From positions 1 to 64,000 of IMG/VR virus record IMGVR_UViG_3300034061_000981: a stretch of 64,000 nucleotides of DNA, one strand, 5' to 3'. Positions 1 to 8,102 of this stretch are shown here, piece after piece. A model generated the notes under the pieces. The model did no database searches. It had not been told where the DNA came from and saw only the letters and a list, made by a program, of their open reading frames with translations. The stretch's first letter is position 1. Each line of letters begins with the position of its first letter. The translations under genes were made by a program, and so were the position numbers. This DNA comes from a virus.

Positions 1-114
1 GATGTTGAAATTCAAACTCCGGATCCTCAAGTAGACCCCGAGGTTGATGAATTTGTTGATGTTGAAATTCAAACTCCGGATCCTCAAGTAGACCCCGAGA
101 TCGATGAATTTACT
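1..114 (+). repeat. 57-bp tandem repeat, two visible copies
   Basis: Bases 1-57 and 58-114 are near-identical direct repeats. The first 42 bases of each unit match exactly, and the differences sit in the last 15 (GTTGATGAATTT against ATCGATGAATTT). Each unit encodes 19 acidic, proline-containing residues in frame. The array starts at the window edge, so more copies probably lie upstream. Confidence 0.9.
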
Positions 115-1296
115 GGTATAGATGAACAAATAGAAAGACAAAGACAACTTGAAGATGGTTCACTAGAATTTGCCGGTATAGATGACCAAATTGCCGATAA
201 CGAAAATAGATTACAGGAACCACCTGTATTAAATGATGAAGAAGTAGATGCATATATACGACAAGCCGGACAACAAGATGACACAATAGAATCACCTAAC
301 TCAACAACAGAAAATACTGCGGGTTATCAAGCAGACCCAACAATACAAAGGTTCGATGACGGTTCTAGTATACAAACTTTTGACGACGGGTCAACATTAG
401 TTACTGATGCTGATGGTAATGTAACATCTACAAACCCAGGATCTACCGGTGCGTCACGCGGTCTATCAACTTCGTTAGCTGATACAAGAAGTCAAGCGAC
501 ACAACAAGATGTAGCAAATTTTCAAGCAAAGCCTGATTGGCGTGTAAGATTAAGTTTAGCACCTGGTGCAACATATCTTTATAAAGCCGCAACACCGGGT
601 ATTCTTGCACCATTGGCTGCAACAGATGGGGTAATATTTCCATATACTCCTTCTATATCGGTACAATATGCCGCAAGTTATGATCCAGCAGAATTAACAC
701 ATAGTAATTATAAGTTTTTTACTTATAGAGGAAGTTCAGTAGACGGTGTAACTATCACTTGCGACTTTACTGCACAAGATACATTTGAAGCAAATTACTT
801 ATTAGCAGTAATTCATTTCTTTAGAAGTGTGACTAAGATGTTTTATGGACAAGATCAGAATCCAAAGATTGGAACACCTCCCCCATTGTGTTACTTAAGT
901 GGTTTGGGTGCATTTCAATTTGATGCACACCCGTTAGCAATTACCTCGTTTAACTACGCATTACCAACAGAGGTAGATTATATACGAGCAGGATCTACCC
1001 CTACTCCAGCCGGAGTTTCTAGAGCACCAGCTAATACACCTATAAATAGCTTTAGCGTATCAGGTTCCCGAGCAGCCTCAAATGGTGTTGTGCCAGGCGG
1101 AGGAGTAGCACCCCCTCAGTTCACCCCACCAGCCGGCTCAAGAGATGTAACCTATGTACCAACAAAAATGTCAATATCAATATCAGCAGTACCAATCGTA
1201 ACACGTAATGATATTAGTAATAAGTTTAGTTTAACTGAATATGCTACAGGTAAATTGTTAAGAGGAACACAACGTCAAGGCGGAGGAATTTGGTAA
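1..1296 (+). CDS. Baseplate/tail structural protein, 5' partial (tail-tube-cap-like candidate)
   Basis: The frame is open from base 1, so the gene begins upstream and only the last 431 residues are visible. The first part is acidic and repetitive: a 19-residue unit (DVEIQTPDPQVDPE then VDEFV or IDEFT) occurs twice. Residues about 117-144 of the visible part hold a module starting RFDDGSSIQTF that recurs in the protein encoded at 1608-4355. From about residue 180 to the end the protein looks globular (KPDWRVRLSLAPG, then FPYTPSISVQY, FTAQDTFEANYLLAVIHFFR and LPTEVDYI). Position directly upstream of gp53 and the hub genes suggests a baseplate or tail-tube-end protein such as a gp48/gp54 analogue. 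That assignment is inference; the structural role itself is fairly safe. The stop codon overlaps the start of gp53 by one base. Confidence 0.6.
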   Translation, partial: DVEIQTPDPQVDPEVDEFVDVEIQTPDPQVDPEIDEFTGIDEQIERQRQLEDGSLEFAGIDDQIADNENRLQEPPVLNDEEVDAYIRQAGQQDDTIESPNSTTENTAGYQADPTIQRFDDGSSIQTFDDGSTLVTDADGNVTSTNPGSTGASRGLSTSLADTRSQATQQDVANFQAKPDWRVRLSLAPGATYLYKAATPGILAPLAATDGVIFPYTPSISVQYAASYDPAELTHSNYKFFTYRGSSVDGVTITCDFTAQDTFEANYLLAVIHFFRSVTKMFYGQDQNPKIGTPPPLCYLSGLGAFQFDAHPLAITSFNYALPTEVDYIRAGSTPTPAGVSRAPANTPINSFSVSGSRAASNGVVPGGGVAPPQFTPPAGSRDVTYVPTKMSISISAVPIVTRNDISNKFSLTEYATGKLLRGTQRQGGGIW

Positions 1297-1607
1297 TGGC
1301 AGTTAATAATATATATCCAGCAACAAGTCCGTACAATACTACGGGCATTGTAAATAATAAGTTTTTAGATATAATGGTCAATAGAACTATTTCAATGCAA
1401 CCATCTGACGTATATTGGGAAATAACACAAGTATATGAATATAGACCTGATATGTTAGCATATGACTTATATAGTGATAGTAGATTGTGGTGGGTATTCG
1501 CACAAAGAAATCCTAATAGATTAAAAGATCCTTATTTTGATTTTGTCACGGGTGTAGGAATATATTTACCTAAGTTAGAATTATTAAAACAAACATTGGG
1601 ACTATAA
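1296..1607 (+). CDS. gp53: Baseplate wedge subunit, gp53-like
   Basis: This 103-residue protein matches the core of the T4 gp53 baseplate wedge family. Its landmark is a tyrosine/tryptophan-rich stretch, YDLYSDSRLWWVFAQRNPN, followed by LKDPYFDFVTGVGIYLP. Gp53 is a small subunit of the wedge that joins the hub during baseplate assembly; T4 gp53 is longer (about 196 residues), so this is a minimal version. The ATG at 1296 was chosen because it overlaps the previous stop as TAATG and has GGAGGA at 1282-1287. An in-frame TTG six bases upstream is less likely. The next gene starts directly after the stop codon. Confidence 0.85.
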   Translation: MAVNNIYPATSPYNTTGIVNNKFLDIMVNRTISMQPSDVYWEITQVYEYRPDMLAYDLYSDSRLWWVFAQRNPNRLKDPYFDFVTGVGIYLPKLELLKQTLGL

Positions 1608-4355
1608 ATGGATTGGATTATATACGAACGCCGAGGGATCTGGTATGTTGAAAACACTGCCAATGGTTTTAAATATCTTGGGACTCAACCTGCTGTCGCA
1701 ATCAATGTTGCTATAAAAAATGGTAACATGCCTGCAGACCTTGGGCCTAGACTTCTGGCTGACGCAGATGCGATTATTGCAGAGAATACGTCCGCACCTC
1801 CTGCACCTCCGCCGACACCAACTGAACAAACAAATCAACAAAATAGGTCGTACATCGCATCCGGCGGAATCGATGACGATTCTGGATCAATTCTAAGATT
1901 TGATGACGGTTCAAGTATACAAACGTTTGAAGATGGTTCTACTTTAGTCATAGATTCGGATGGCAATACTTCTAGTACACCTACACCTACACCCCCGCCT
2001 ACCAGTAATGCAGGGACAACTCAAGCTGGAAAGTCGGGCACTCCGGCTGGTAAAACGTCTGAACAAAAACCTGGCAAACGCCCTCAAAACCCTTTAGGCA
2101 ACTTTAGTAGCTATACGTATCAATTATCATTGTATATGATAACACCTGACGCATATGATGCGTTTATACAATCAGGTAGAAAAAATATTAATGCATTTCA
2201 AGATATTAACAATACAGGTAACGGTGTATATTTAATTGCACAATCAGGTGGAATTAACAACACAACATCAAAACGTGCTCCTGCCTTTGACCAAGATTTT
2301 TTTATTGATAATTTAAAGATCACACAAGCTATCAATGGTAAAGAAACTGGATCTTCAACGAATACAACTGAGTTGAGTTTTACCATTACTGAACCATATG
2401 GTTTTTCATTTGTATCTAGATTAAAACGGGCGGCAGATGCATTAGCTAAAGTTAGCAGGTCTAAAAATTTTGCAAAATTATCAAACCCAACAAAGCAATT
2501 CTTTATGTTGGGCATACGTTTTCAAGGGTATGATTTAAATGGTAATTTAATAAATTCAAAAGACATACCGGGCACAGACGGAGATCCTCAAGGTAATGCA
2601 TATGGTATATATGAACGTTTCTATGACATAATGATTACTGAAATGAAATTCAAAATTGAAGGTAAAGCAGTAACATATAATATCAAAGCAGTTTCAGTTG
2701 CTAGTGGAAGTGCATTTGGAGTCAAGCGTGGCATTATCGACCAGGGCGCAAAAGTTATAGCGAATACAGTATATAACGCATTGATGGGTGATGATGAGAT
2801 GTATCAAGGGTTATTGACTAAATTGAATAATGACCAAAAGAAACTAAAAGAGTCAAATCCTAAAATTATTCCAAATGAATGGGATGTTGTATTTCTCGGG
2901 GATGCTAAAACTGAAATACAATTAGCAAGTATAGTTAGTAAAGCTGATATTGATAAGCGAAAATGGGCTATGTCTAAAGTAAATGATACCGCAGAAGTTA
3001 ATGTAAGTAAAGAGATAGAAAGCCCGGACAATACAGTTAGAGAAATTACAGTACCCGGTGGTACACCTATATTGCAAGCAGTAAATCAAATTATTTTACA
3101 AAGTGATTTTTTAACAAAAGCATTGACAAAAGTTTACACTACTGCAGAGGAACCTAACCCTAACGGAAAAGACGATGAAATAATTGATGATTCAAAAAAT
3201 CAAATCAAGTGGTATACAATGACTGCTGAAGTTGAAAATTTAGGTTGGGATGAAGCGCAAAACGATTTTGCATATAAAACAACTTATATTATTCAAACAT
3301 ATGATACCCCAGTGGTATTAAGTTCATATGCTAAGAAAACTCCCAAATATCGTGGCCCGCATAAACGATATGAATATTGGTTTACTGGAAAAAATTCTGA
3401 AATATTGAGATATGAACAAATTATGGATAATACATATTTCAACGTTACGCTTGATGCCAGTGGTAATCCAAATGCATCTGGTGGAGATAACGATATAACT
3501 AGTAAAGTTGGAAAACCACAAGACGCACCCAAACAAGGTTTATTGGGTGATGGTTTACAGGCACAAAATTCATATATGACAAGTCTATATGATCCTGGTG
3601 CATTAGCACAAGCTAAGATTCAAATTTTAGGGGATCCAGATTTCTTAATGCAACCGTCACCTAGTAGTATTAATGCTCTTTATAATAAATTCTACGGAAC
3701 TGACGGTTACACAGTTAATCCAAATGGTGGACAAGTGTTTATTGAAATTAATTTCAAAGAACCAGTTGACTACAAGAATAGTAATGGATTATTAAGTATT
3801 AACGAATCTATACTATTTTGGAAATATCCGCCGGCGGTCACAAAAGAAATTAACAGTCGTGGTGGTGGTATAAGCTATATGGTTCTTACCTGTGCAAGTA
3901 CATTTAGTAAAGGTCAATTCTTGCAAGAATTGACCTGTGTGATTAATACATTCCCTGGTATAGATGATACTAAATCTGATGAGGCTGCTGCCGGTCGACC
4001 GTCTAACATAGAAGAAAGTGTATTTGATCCTACGGGTAACAGTGGTAATCGCTCCGGAGCAGGCACTAGCGCACCAACAGAGAACGGTTCTAGTACCACC
4101 GGCAATGATATAGATAACACCGAAGAAGATTATGGTCAAGATTATGAAGATTATGACGATGATTACGATTTACCGACAGACCAACAAACAATAGATACTA
4201 AATTTGGTCCTGTACAGGATGATGATGCGTCAAGCGATACTATAGAATCTGATTTTGGCGCATATGATGACGGTGGTAGAGAAGTTGAAGTTGATATATT
4301 TGGTGATGAAAACGCCGGCCAACCAATTGGTCGTGGTGGTGGCGGAGGAATTTAA
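1608..4355 (+). CDS. Large baseplate structural protein, candidate central hub (gp27-position)
   Basis: The product is 915 residues long. Residues 1-50 form a short aromatic N-terminal domain (MDWIIYERRGIWYVE). Residues about 60-150 are a proline/threonine/serine linker that contains the RFDDGSSIQTF module shared with the upstream protein. Residues about 160-780 look globular; landmarks are YTYQLSLYMITPDAYDAF, a YERFYDIMITEMKFKIEG strand segment, and KRYEYWFTGKNSEILRYEQ. The last 130 residues are very acidic and tyrosine-rich (DYGQDYEDYDDDYD) and end in a glycine run. It lies directly upstream of the gp5-like gene, where T4-type hubs carry gp27, so a hub role is plausible. No homology to gp27 can be claimed by eye, and it is more than twice the usual gp27 length. 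Confidence 0.55.
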   Translation: MDWIIYERRGIWYVENTANGFKYLGTQPAVAINVAIKNGNMPADLGPRLLADADAIIAENTSAPPAPPPTPTEQTNQQNRSYIASGGIDDDSGSILRFDDGSSIQTFEDGSTLVIDSDGNTSSTPTPTPPPTSNAGTTQAGKSGTPAGKTSEQKPGKRPQNPLGNFSSYTYQLSLYMITPDAYDAFIQSGRKNINAFQDINNTGNGVYLIAQSGGINNTTSKRAPAFDQDFFIDNLKITQAINGKETGSSTNTTELSFTITEPYGFSFVSRLKRAADALAKVSRSKNFAKLSNPTKQFFMLGIRFQGYDLNGNLINSKDIPGTDGDPQGNAYGIYERFYDIMITEMKFKIEGKAVTYNIKAVSVASGSAFGVKRGIIDQGAKVIANTVYNALMGDDEMYQGLLTKLNNDQKKLKESNPKIIPNEWDVVFLGDAKTEIQLASIVSKADIDKRKWAMSKVNDTAEVNVSKEIESPDNTVREITVPGGTPILQAVNQIILQSDFLTKALTKVYTTAEEPNPNGKDDEIIDDSKNQIKWYTMTAEVENLGWDEAQNDFAYKTTYIIQTYDTPVVLSSYAKKTPKYRGPHKRYEYWFTGKNSEILRYEQIMDNTYFNVTLDASGNPNASGGDNDITSKVGKPQDAPKQGLLGDGLQAQNSYMTSLYDPGALAQAKIQILGDPDFLMQPSPSSINALYNKFYGTDGYTVNPNGGQVFIEINFKEPVDYKNSNGLLSINESILFWKYPPAVTKEINSRGGGISYMVLTCASTFSKGQFLQELTCVINTFPGIDDTKSDEAAAGRPSNIEESVFDPTGNSGNRSGAGTSAPTENGSSTTGNDIDNTEEDYGQDYEDYDDDYDLPTDQQTIDTKFGPVQDDDASSDTIESDFGAYDDGGREVEVDIFGDENAGQPIGRGGGGGI
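3911..3936. repeat. Perfect 26-nt palindrome inside a coding region
   Basis: AGGTCAATTCTTG (3911-3923) is followed with no spacer by its exact reverse complement CAAGAATTGACCT (3924-3936). It lies inside the coding sequence for the 915-residue protein (codons for KGQFLQELT). No T-run follows, so it does not look like an intrinsic terminator. Confidence 0.9.
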
Positions 4356-4357
4356 TT

Positions 4358-7300
4358 ATGGCACAAGATTATTTTAAACCTAAAGGTAAAGCTAAAGCAA
4401 GCGAACCAGACGCCGGCGGCGGTGTCATACGCTCAGAACCAGCACTTGGTGTCGTAAAAAATAATATTGACCCTACACGCGGTGGTAGGGTACAAGTTTA
4501 CATTGCTGACTTTGGCGCACCTGACCCGGACGATAGTTCAAGTTGGATTACTGTAGCATACATGAGTCCTTTCTTTGGCGCAACACAAGGCAGCGGTGGC
4601 CAAGATACATTTGGTTCATTTACACAAAATCCAAGTAGCTATGGTATGTGGTTTAGCCCACCTGACATAGGCAGTACAGTAGTTTGCATATTTGTTAATG
4701 GTGATATGAACTATGGTTATTACATAGGTGGTGTACCTACTCCTGAATTATTACAAATGGTTCCTGCAATTGGTTCAAGTGAAAATGTGACTATGAATTC
4801 TGGTGAATCAAATAGTTATGGTGGCGCAACTAAATTACCTGTGACTAATTTAAACGTTGATAACTCATCATTGGCAGATGGTGCAAACTTTTTAAATGCG
4901 GCAAAACCAGTACACAGTTATGTTGCTTCTATATTATCACAACAAGGTCTAATAAGGGATCCAATCAGAGGCCCGATTACTTCTAGTGCATTACGTGAGA
5001 GTCCATCGAGGGTTGGTTGGGGTGTAAGTACACCAGGCCGCCCTATATTTAAAGGTGGATTTACAGATAATAATGTTGCAACTGCGGCTGACAAAAGTTC
5101 AGATAGTACATTAGAAGTTGTTGCACGTAGAGGTGGACATTCTATTGTAATGGATGATGGAGATTTAATTGGTAATGATCAATTGGTTAGAATTCGTTCA
5201 GCATTGGGTCATCAAATTTTAATGAGTGATGATGGACAAACATTGTTCATTATTCATAGTAACGGACAAAGTTATATTGAGTTGGGTAAAGAAGGTACAA
5301 TTGATATGTACGCCACTAACTCAGTTAACATTAGAACACAGGGTGATTTAAATTTACATGCAGATAATAATATCAATATCAATGCTACAAAAGATTTAAA
5401 CATTGCGGCTGACAATATTAACATTCAAGCTGAAACTGATATTAATTTTAGAGCAGGTGCAAACTTTAAAGGATACACCTTAGGAACATATACTATTAAA
5501 GTAGATGGTGCAATGAGTATGGGAGCAGGTGGCTCTGGATCGTATGCATCATCTGGTGATATGTTTATCAATGGTAGTAAAGTTAATTTAAACACCGGCG
5601 AAACATCAACAACACCGGAAGTTGTTGCACCTTTATCAACTATTGCACATACTGATACATTGTTTGATAGTATTAAAGGTTGGGCGGCAGCTCCTGCTAA
5701 GTTACTAAGTATCGTAAGTCGTGCACCGGCTCATGCGCCATGGGCCAATGCAAATCAAGGTGTTGATGTAAAAGTAAACAATAACGCTAGTAATTCATTA
5801 CCTAAAAATCCTTCAGGCGCAGTAGAATCTGCAAATGCATCAGCCGCATCTACTCCGGATAATGTAACAAATCCATCAGTATCATCCACTGTGCCGGCTA
5901 CAAGTCCTGCAAGCTCATCGCTTACCAACTCAGTCACCTCGTCTATGGTAAGCACAGTTGCAACAACAGCGGCTAATATTGCACCTAATGTTGTTGGAAC
6001 AGGCGCCGGCACATTTGAAAACTCAAAGGGAATATTAACCGCAGGTGTAGGGTCAATGGCTCAAACACCAAAACAATTAGAAGCCGCCGGTATATTGAAA
6101 CCTGGTTCAAGTAAATTAGTTGATAGTTTAGTTCAAGGTGGTGCTAATGTTCAAACAGCAATGACTAATAATTTGTTTACTGGTAAAGCTGGAGCAGAAA
6201 ACTTAACAACGATATCTCAAAACACTACTGCACAAGTTAAATCACAAGTAGAGAATTTCCAACAAGCACAAACTGGCTTGATGCAAGCTGGTATTATAAC
6301 TGGTAAAGAAGCACCAACTGCTATAGCAGGTCTAGTTGTAGCTGGAGCAACTGCAGGTCTGCCGGCAACAATAGACTTTGTTAAAAATTCAGCAGGTAAC
6401 ATTGCGAATTCTCTAATAAGTACGTCAACAGGAGCAACAAGCGAAATATCACAATTAGTAGCATCTGGTAATTTTGCGGCAAGTATGGCGACTACTGTAA
6501 CAGGTGGAACAGCGTCTATTGCTAAATCACTAAGTGGTATGAGTACAACTGCGATACAGGGTGTATCTGGATTATTAGATAGTGCTAAGGGAATAGCAGG
6601 CTCAGCTTTTTCAGCAATAACAAGTTCGTTTAAAGCATTTAAACCAAACATTCCGCAAAATCTAAAAGAAATTGCAAACTCAAATGCTACAACTCAAGCC
6701 GCAAACGAAACACAAGCTAACTCTGGTGTAGCAAATCAAATAGCGGCAGGTATATCAGCAACCGTACCAACGTTGGCAAACCCATTAAGCAGTGCTGTAG
6801 GTGCAGCCGCAGGTGCAGCCGCTTTAGTTAATAGAGCAACTACATCAGTGTCATCATTGGCTAGTGGAGTTAATTCACTACCAGGAGGTGCCAGCGCAAT
6901 TGGTGCAATTGTTGGCTCAGCCGGCTCATCTTTGTCAAGTTTACCTAGCATTATTCAAACAAATAATCTAATTAAAAATACATCGGCTGCGGTACAAAAC
7001 GGTATAACTACAAGCGCAGCCGCATTAATCGGTAATGTAGCACTAAGCGCCGGACCATTTAGTAGTATTGCAAACAGGAATGAACTTTTAAATACAAATG
7101 CGTTAACTAAAGGTTTAGCTGAAGGAACACAAAGTTTAGCATCACTAGCGAGTGTCGGTTTACCAGCAGGAGCAGCCGCATCATTGCAAGCAAGTTTAAG
7201 TTCATTAAGCTCATCGAGTCCGTTTCCTATCAAAATGCCAACAGTTGGCGCAAACACAACGGATAGAAGCGAATTAACCGCGCAATTAGGATCTGTCTTG

Positions 7301-7591
7301 GGTGATAAGAGAATTCCTACTCCAAACTTTAGTGGCACAGGTCCATCAAGTTCTGCAAAAGCTGAAGCTGATAAGTTAAATGATTTATTCAAACAACAAC
7401 AAGCACTGATTGTAGAACAAGATAATCAATCAAAAGCAATTAGTAAAGCACGTGATGCTTATATAGAAGCAAGAGATAATTTACCGCAAGGTGATCCGGC
7501 AATTGAAACAGCTAAAGAGGCTTATATAGCAGAAGTTAAGGCATCGGGTCAAATTACAGCTAAGATAAGAGCACTAGCTAATCAAGCATAA
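4358..7591 (+). CDS. gp5: Baseplate hub/spike, gp5-like, without a visible lysozyme domain
   Basis: This 1077-residue protein forms the tail spike that pierces the cell envelope. Residues about 20-140 resemble the gp5/VgrG OB-fold domain (LGVVKNNIDPTRGGRVQVYI, then GSTVVCIFVNGD). Residues about 245-410 carry the typical spike beta-helix: GGHSIVMDD, a stretch of SDDGQTLFIIHSNGQSYIEL, and alternating strands such as INIRTQGDLNLHADNNINI-type repeats. T4 gp5 has a lysozyme domain between these parts; I see no such domain here. Residues about 440-1000 are a long Ala/Ser/Thr/Gly-rich region of low complexity. The end is charged and probably coiled coil (KAEADKLNDLFKQQQALI). The gene starts two bases after the upstream stop, behind GGCGGAGGAA. 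Confidence 0.8.
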   Translation: MAQDYFKPKGKAKASEPDAGGGVIRSEPALGVVKNNIDPTRGGRVQVYIADFGAPDPDDSSSWITVAYMSPFFGATQGSGGQDTFGSFTQNPSSYGMWFSPPDIGSTVVCIFVNGDMNYGYYIGGVPTPELLQMVPAIGSSENVTMNSGESNSYGGATKLPVTNLNVDNSSLADGANFLNAAKPVHSYVASILSQQGLIRDPIRGPITSSALRESPSRVGWGVSTPGRPIFKGGFTDNNVATAADKSSDSTLEVVARRGGHSIVMDDGDLIGNDQLVRIRSALGHQILMSDDGQTLFIIHSNGQSYIELGKEGTIDMYATNSVNIRTQGDLNLHADNNININATKDLNIAADNINIQAETDINFRAGANFKGYTLGTYTIKVDGAMSMGAGGSGSYASSGDMFINGSKVNLNTGETSTTPEVVAPLSTIAHTDTLFDSIKGWAAAPAKLLSIVSRAPAHAPWANANQGVDVKVNNNASNSLPKNPSGAVESANASAASTPDNVTNPSVSSTVPATSPASSSLTNSVTSSMVSTVATTAANIAPNVVGTGAGTFENSKGILTAGVGSMAQTPKQLEAAGILKPGSSKLVDSLVQGGANVQTAMTNNLFTGKAGAENLTTISQNTTAQVKSQVENFQQAQTGLMQAGIITGKEAPTAIAGLVVAGATAGLPATIDFVKNSAGNIANSLISTSTGATSEISQLVASGNFAASMATTVTGGTASIAKSLSGMSTTAIQGVSGLLDSAKGIAGSAFSAITSSFKAFKPNIPQNLKEIANSNATTQAANETQANSGVANQIAAGISATVPTLANPLSSAVGAAAGAAALVNRATTSVSSLASGVNSLPGGASAIGAIVGSAGSSLSSLPSIIQTNNLIKNTSAAVQNGITTSAAALIGNVALSAGPFSSIANRNELLNTNALTKGLAEGTQSLASLASVGLPAGAAASLQASLSSLSSSSPFPIKMPTVGANTTDRSELTAQLGSVLGDKRIPTPNFSGTGPSSSAKAEADKLNDLFKQQQALIVEQDNQSKAISKARDAYIEARDNLPQGDPAIETAKEAYIAEVKASGQITAKIRALANQA

Positions 7592-7599
7592 ATATTATC

Positions 7600-8049
7600 A
7601 TGCCAAATTATATCGGATTCAGTACAATTAATGCTAACAAACCACAGTCTACTAACCTAAATGCTGGAGTAGACGGTGGTACAGGTTCTATACTGCAACC
7701 TGTCAGAGTGGGTAAAAAGTTTAGATTAGTAGACACTCCCCTTGTTGTCCGTGATTTTTTAAATGCATTAAACATTCAGCAAGGACAAAAAGTAGGAAAA
7801 CCCGAATATGGTACTACTCTTTGGAGTTTTGTGTTTGAACCCAATACCCCTGACACTCAATTTCAATTAGAGAATGAGATACGTAGGGTTGCTAATTTAG
7901 ATCCTAGAATGGTACTAAATTATGTAAAAGCATATCCGCAAGAGAACGGGATACTGCTTGAAGTTGAAATGGCCATAGCACCCTTCAATCAAGCATTTTT
8001 GTTAAATGTGTTCTTTGACAACGCAACAAATATTGCGGTTTTACAGTAA
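7600..8049 (+). CDS. gp25: Baseplate wedge subunit, gp25-like
   Basis: The protein has 149 residues and matches the GPW/gp25 family, a sheath-nucleating wedge protein of contractile tails. Diagnostic stretches are DTPLVVRDFLNALNIQQGQ, then the KPEYGTTLWSFVFEPNT turn, and EIRRVANLDPRMVL. Length fits the family. The start is unusual: only eight bases separate it from the upstream stop, there is no purine-rich ribosome site, and the sequence CATAAATA at 7587-7594 overlaps the upstream stop codon. Confidence 0.9.
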   Translation: MPNYIGFSTINANKPQSTNLNAGVDGGTGSILQPVRVGKKFRLVDTPLVVRDFLNALNIQQGQKVGKPEYGTTLWSFVFEPNTPDTQFQLENEIRRVANLDPRMVLNYVKAYPQENGILLEVEMAIAPFNQAFLLNVFFDNATNIAVLQ

Positions 8050-8076
8050 TTCTAAAAATCCATGGTTTTCATTTAA

Positions 8077-8084
8077 GATAAATA
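8077..8084 (+). promoter_or_regulatory. Candidate T4-like late promoter before gp6
   Basis: GATAAATA lies in the 53-base gap between gp25 and gp6, 18 bases before the gp6 ATG. It differs by one base from the T4 late promoter TATAAATA. The same sequence recurs before other structural genes (30732 and 31519). A weak ribosome site (AAGAGAAC) lies between it and the ATG. Confidence 0.6.
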
Positions 8085-8102
8085 CTTAAAAGAGAACAAC
8101 CT

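Noticed and set aside
6217-7392. Minus-strand frames of about 145 codons opposite the gp5-like gene
   Set aside because: They lie antisense to a recognisable spike gene in an Ala/Ser-rich region, where the opposite strand easily stays open. No ribosome site or motif supports them.
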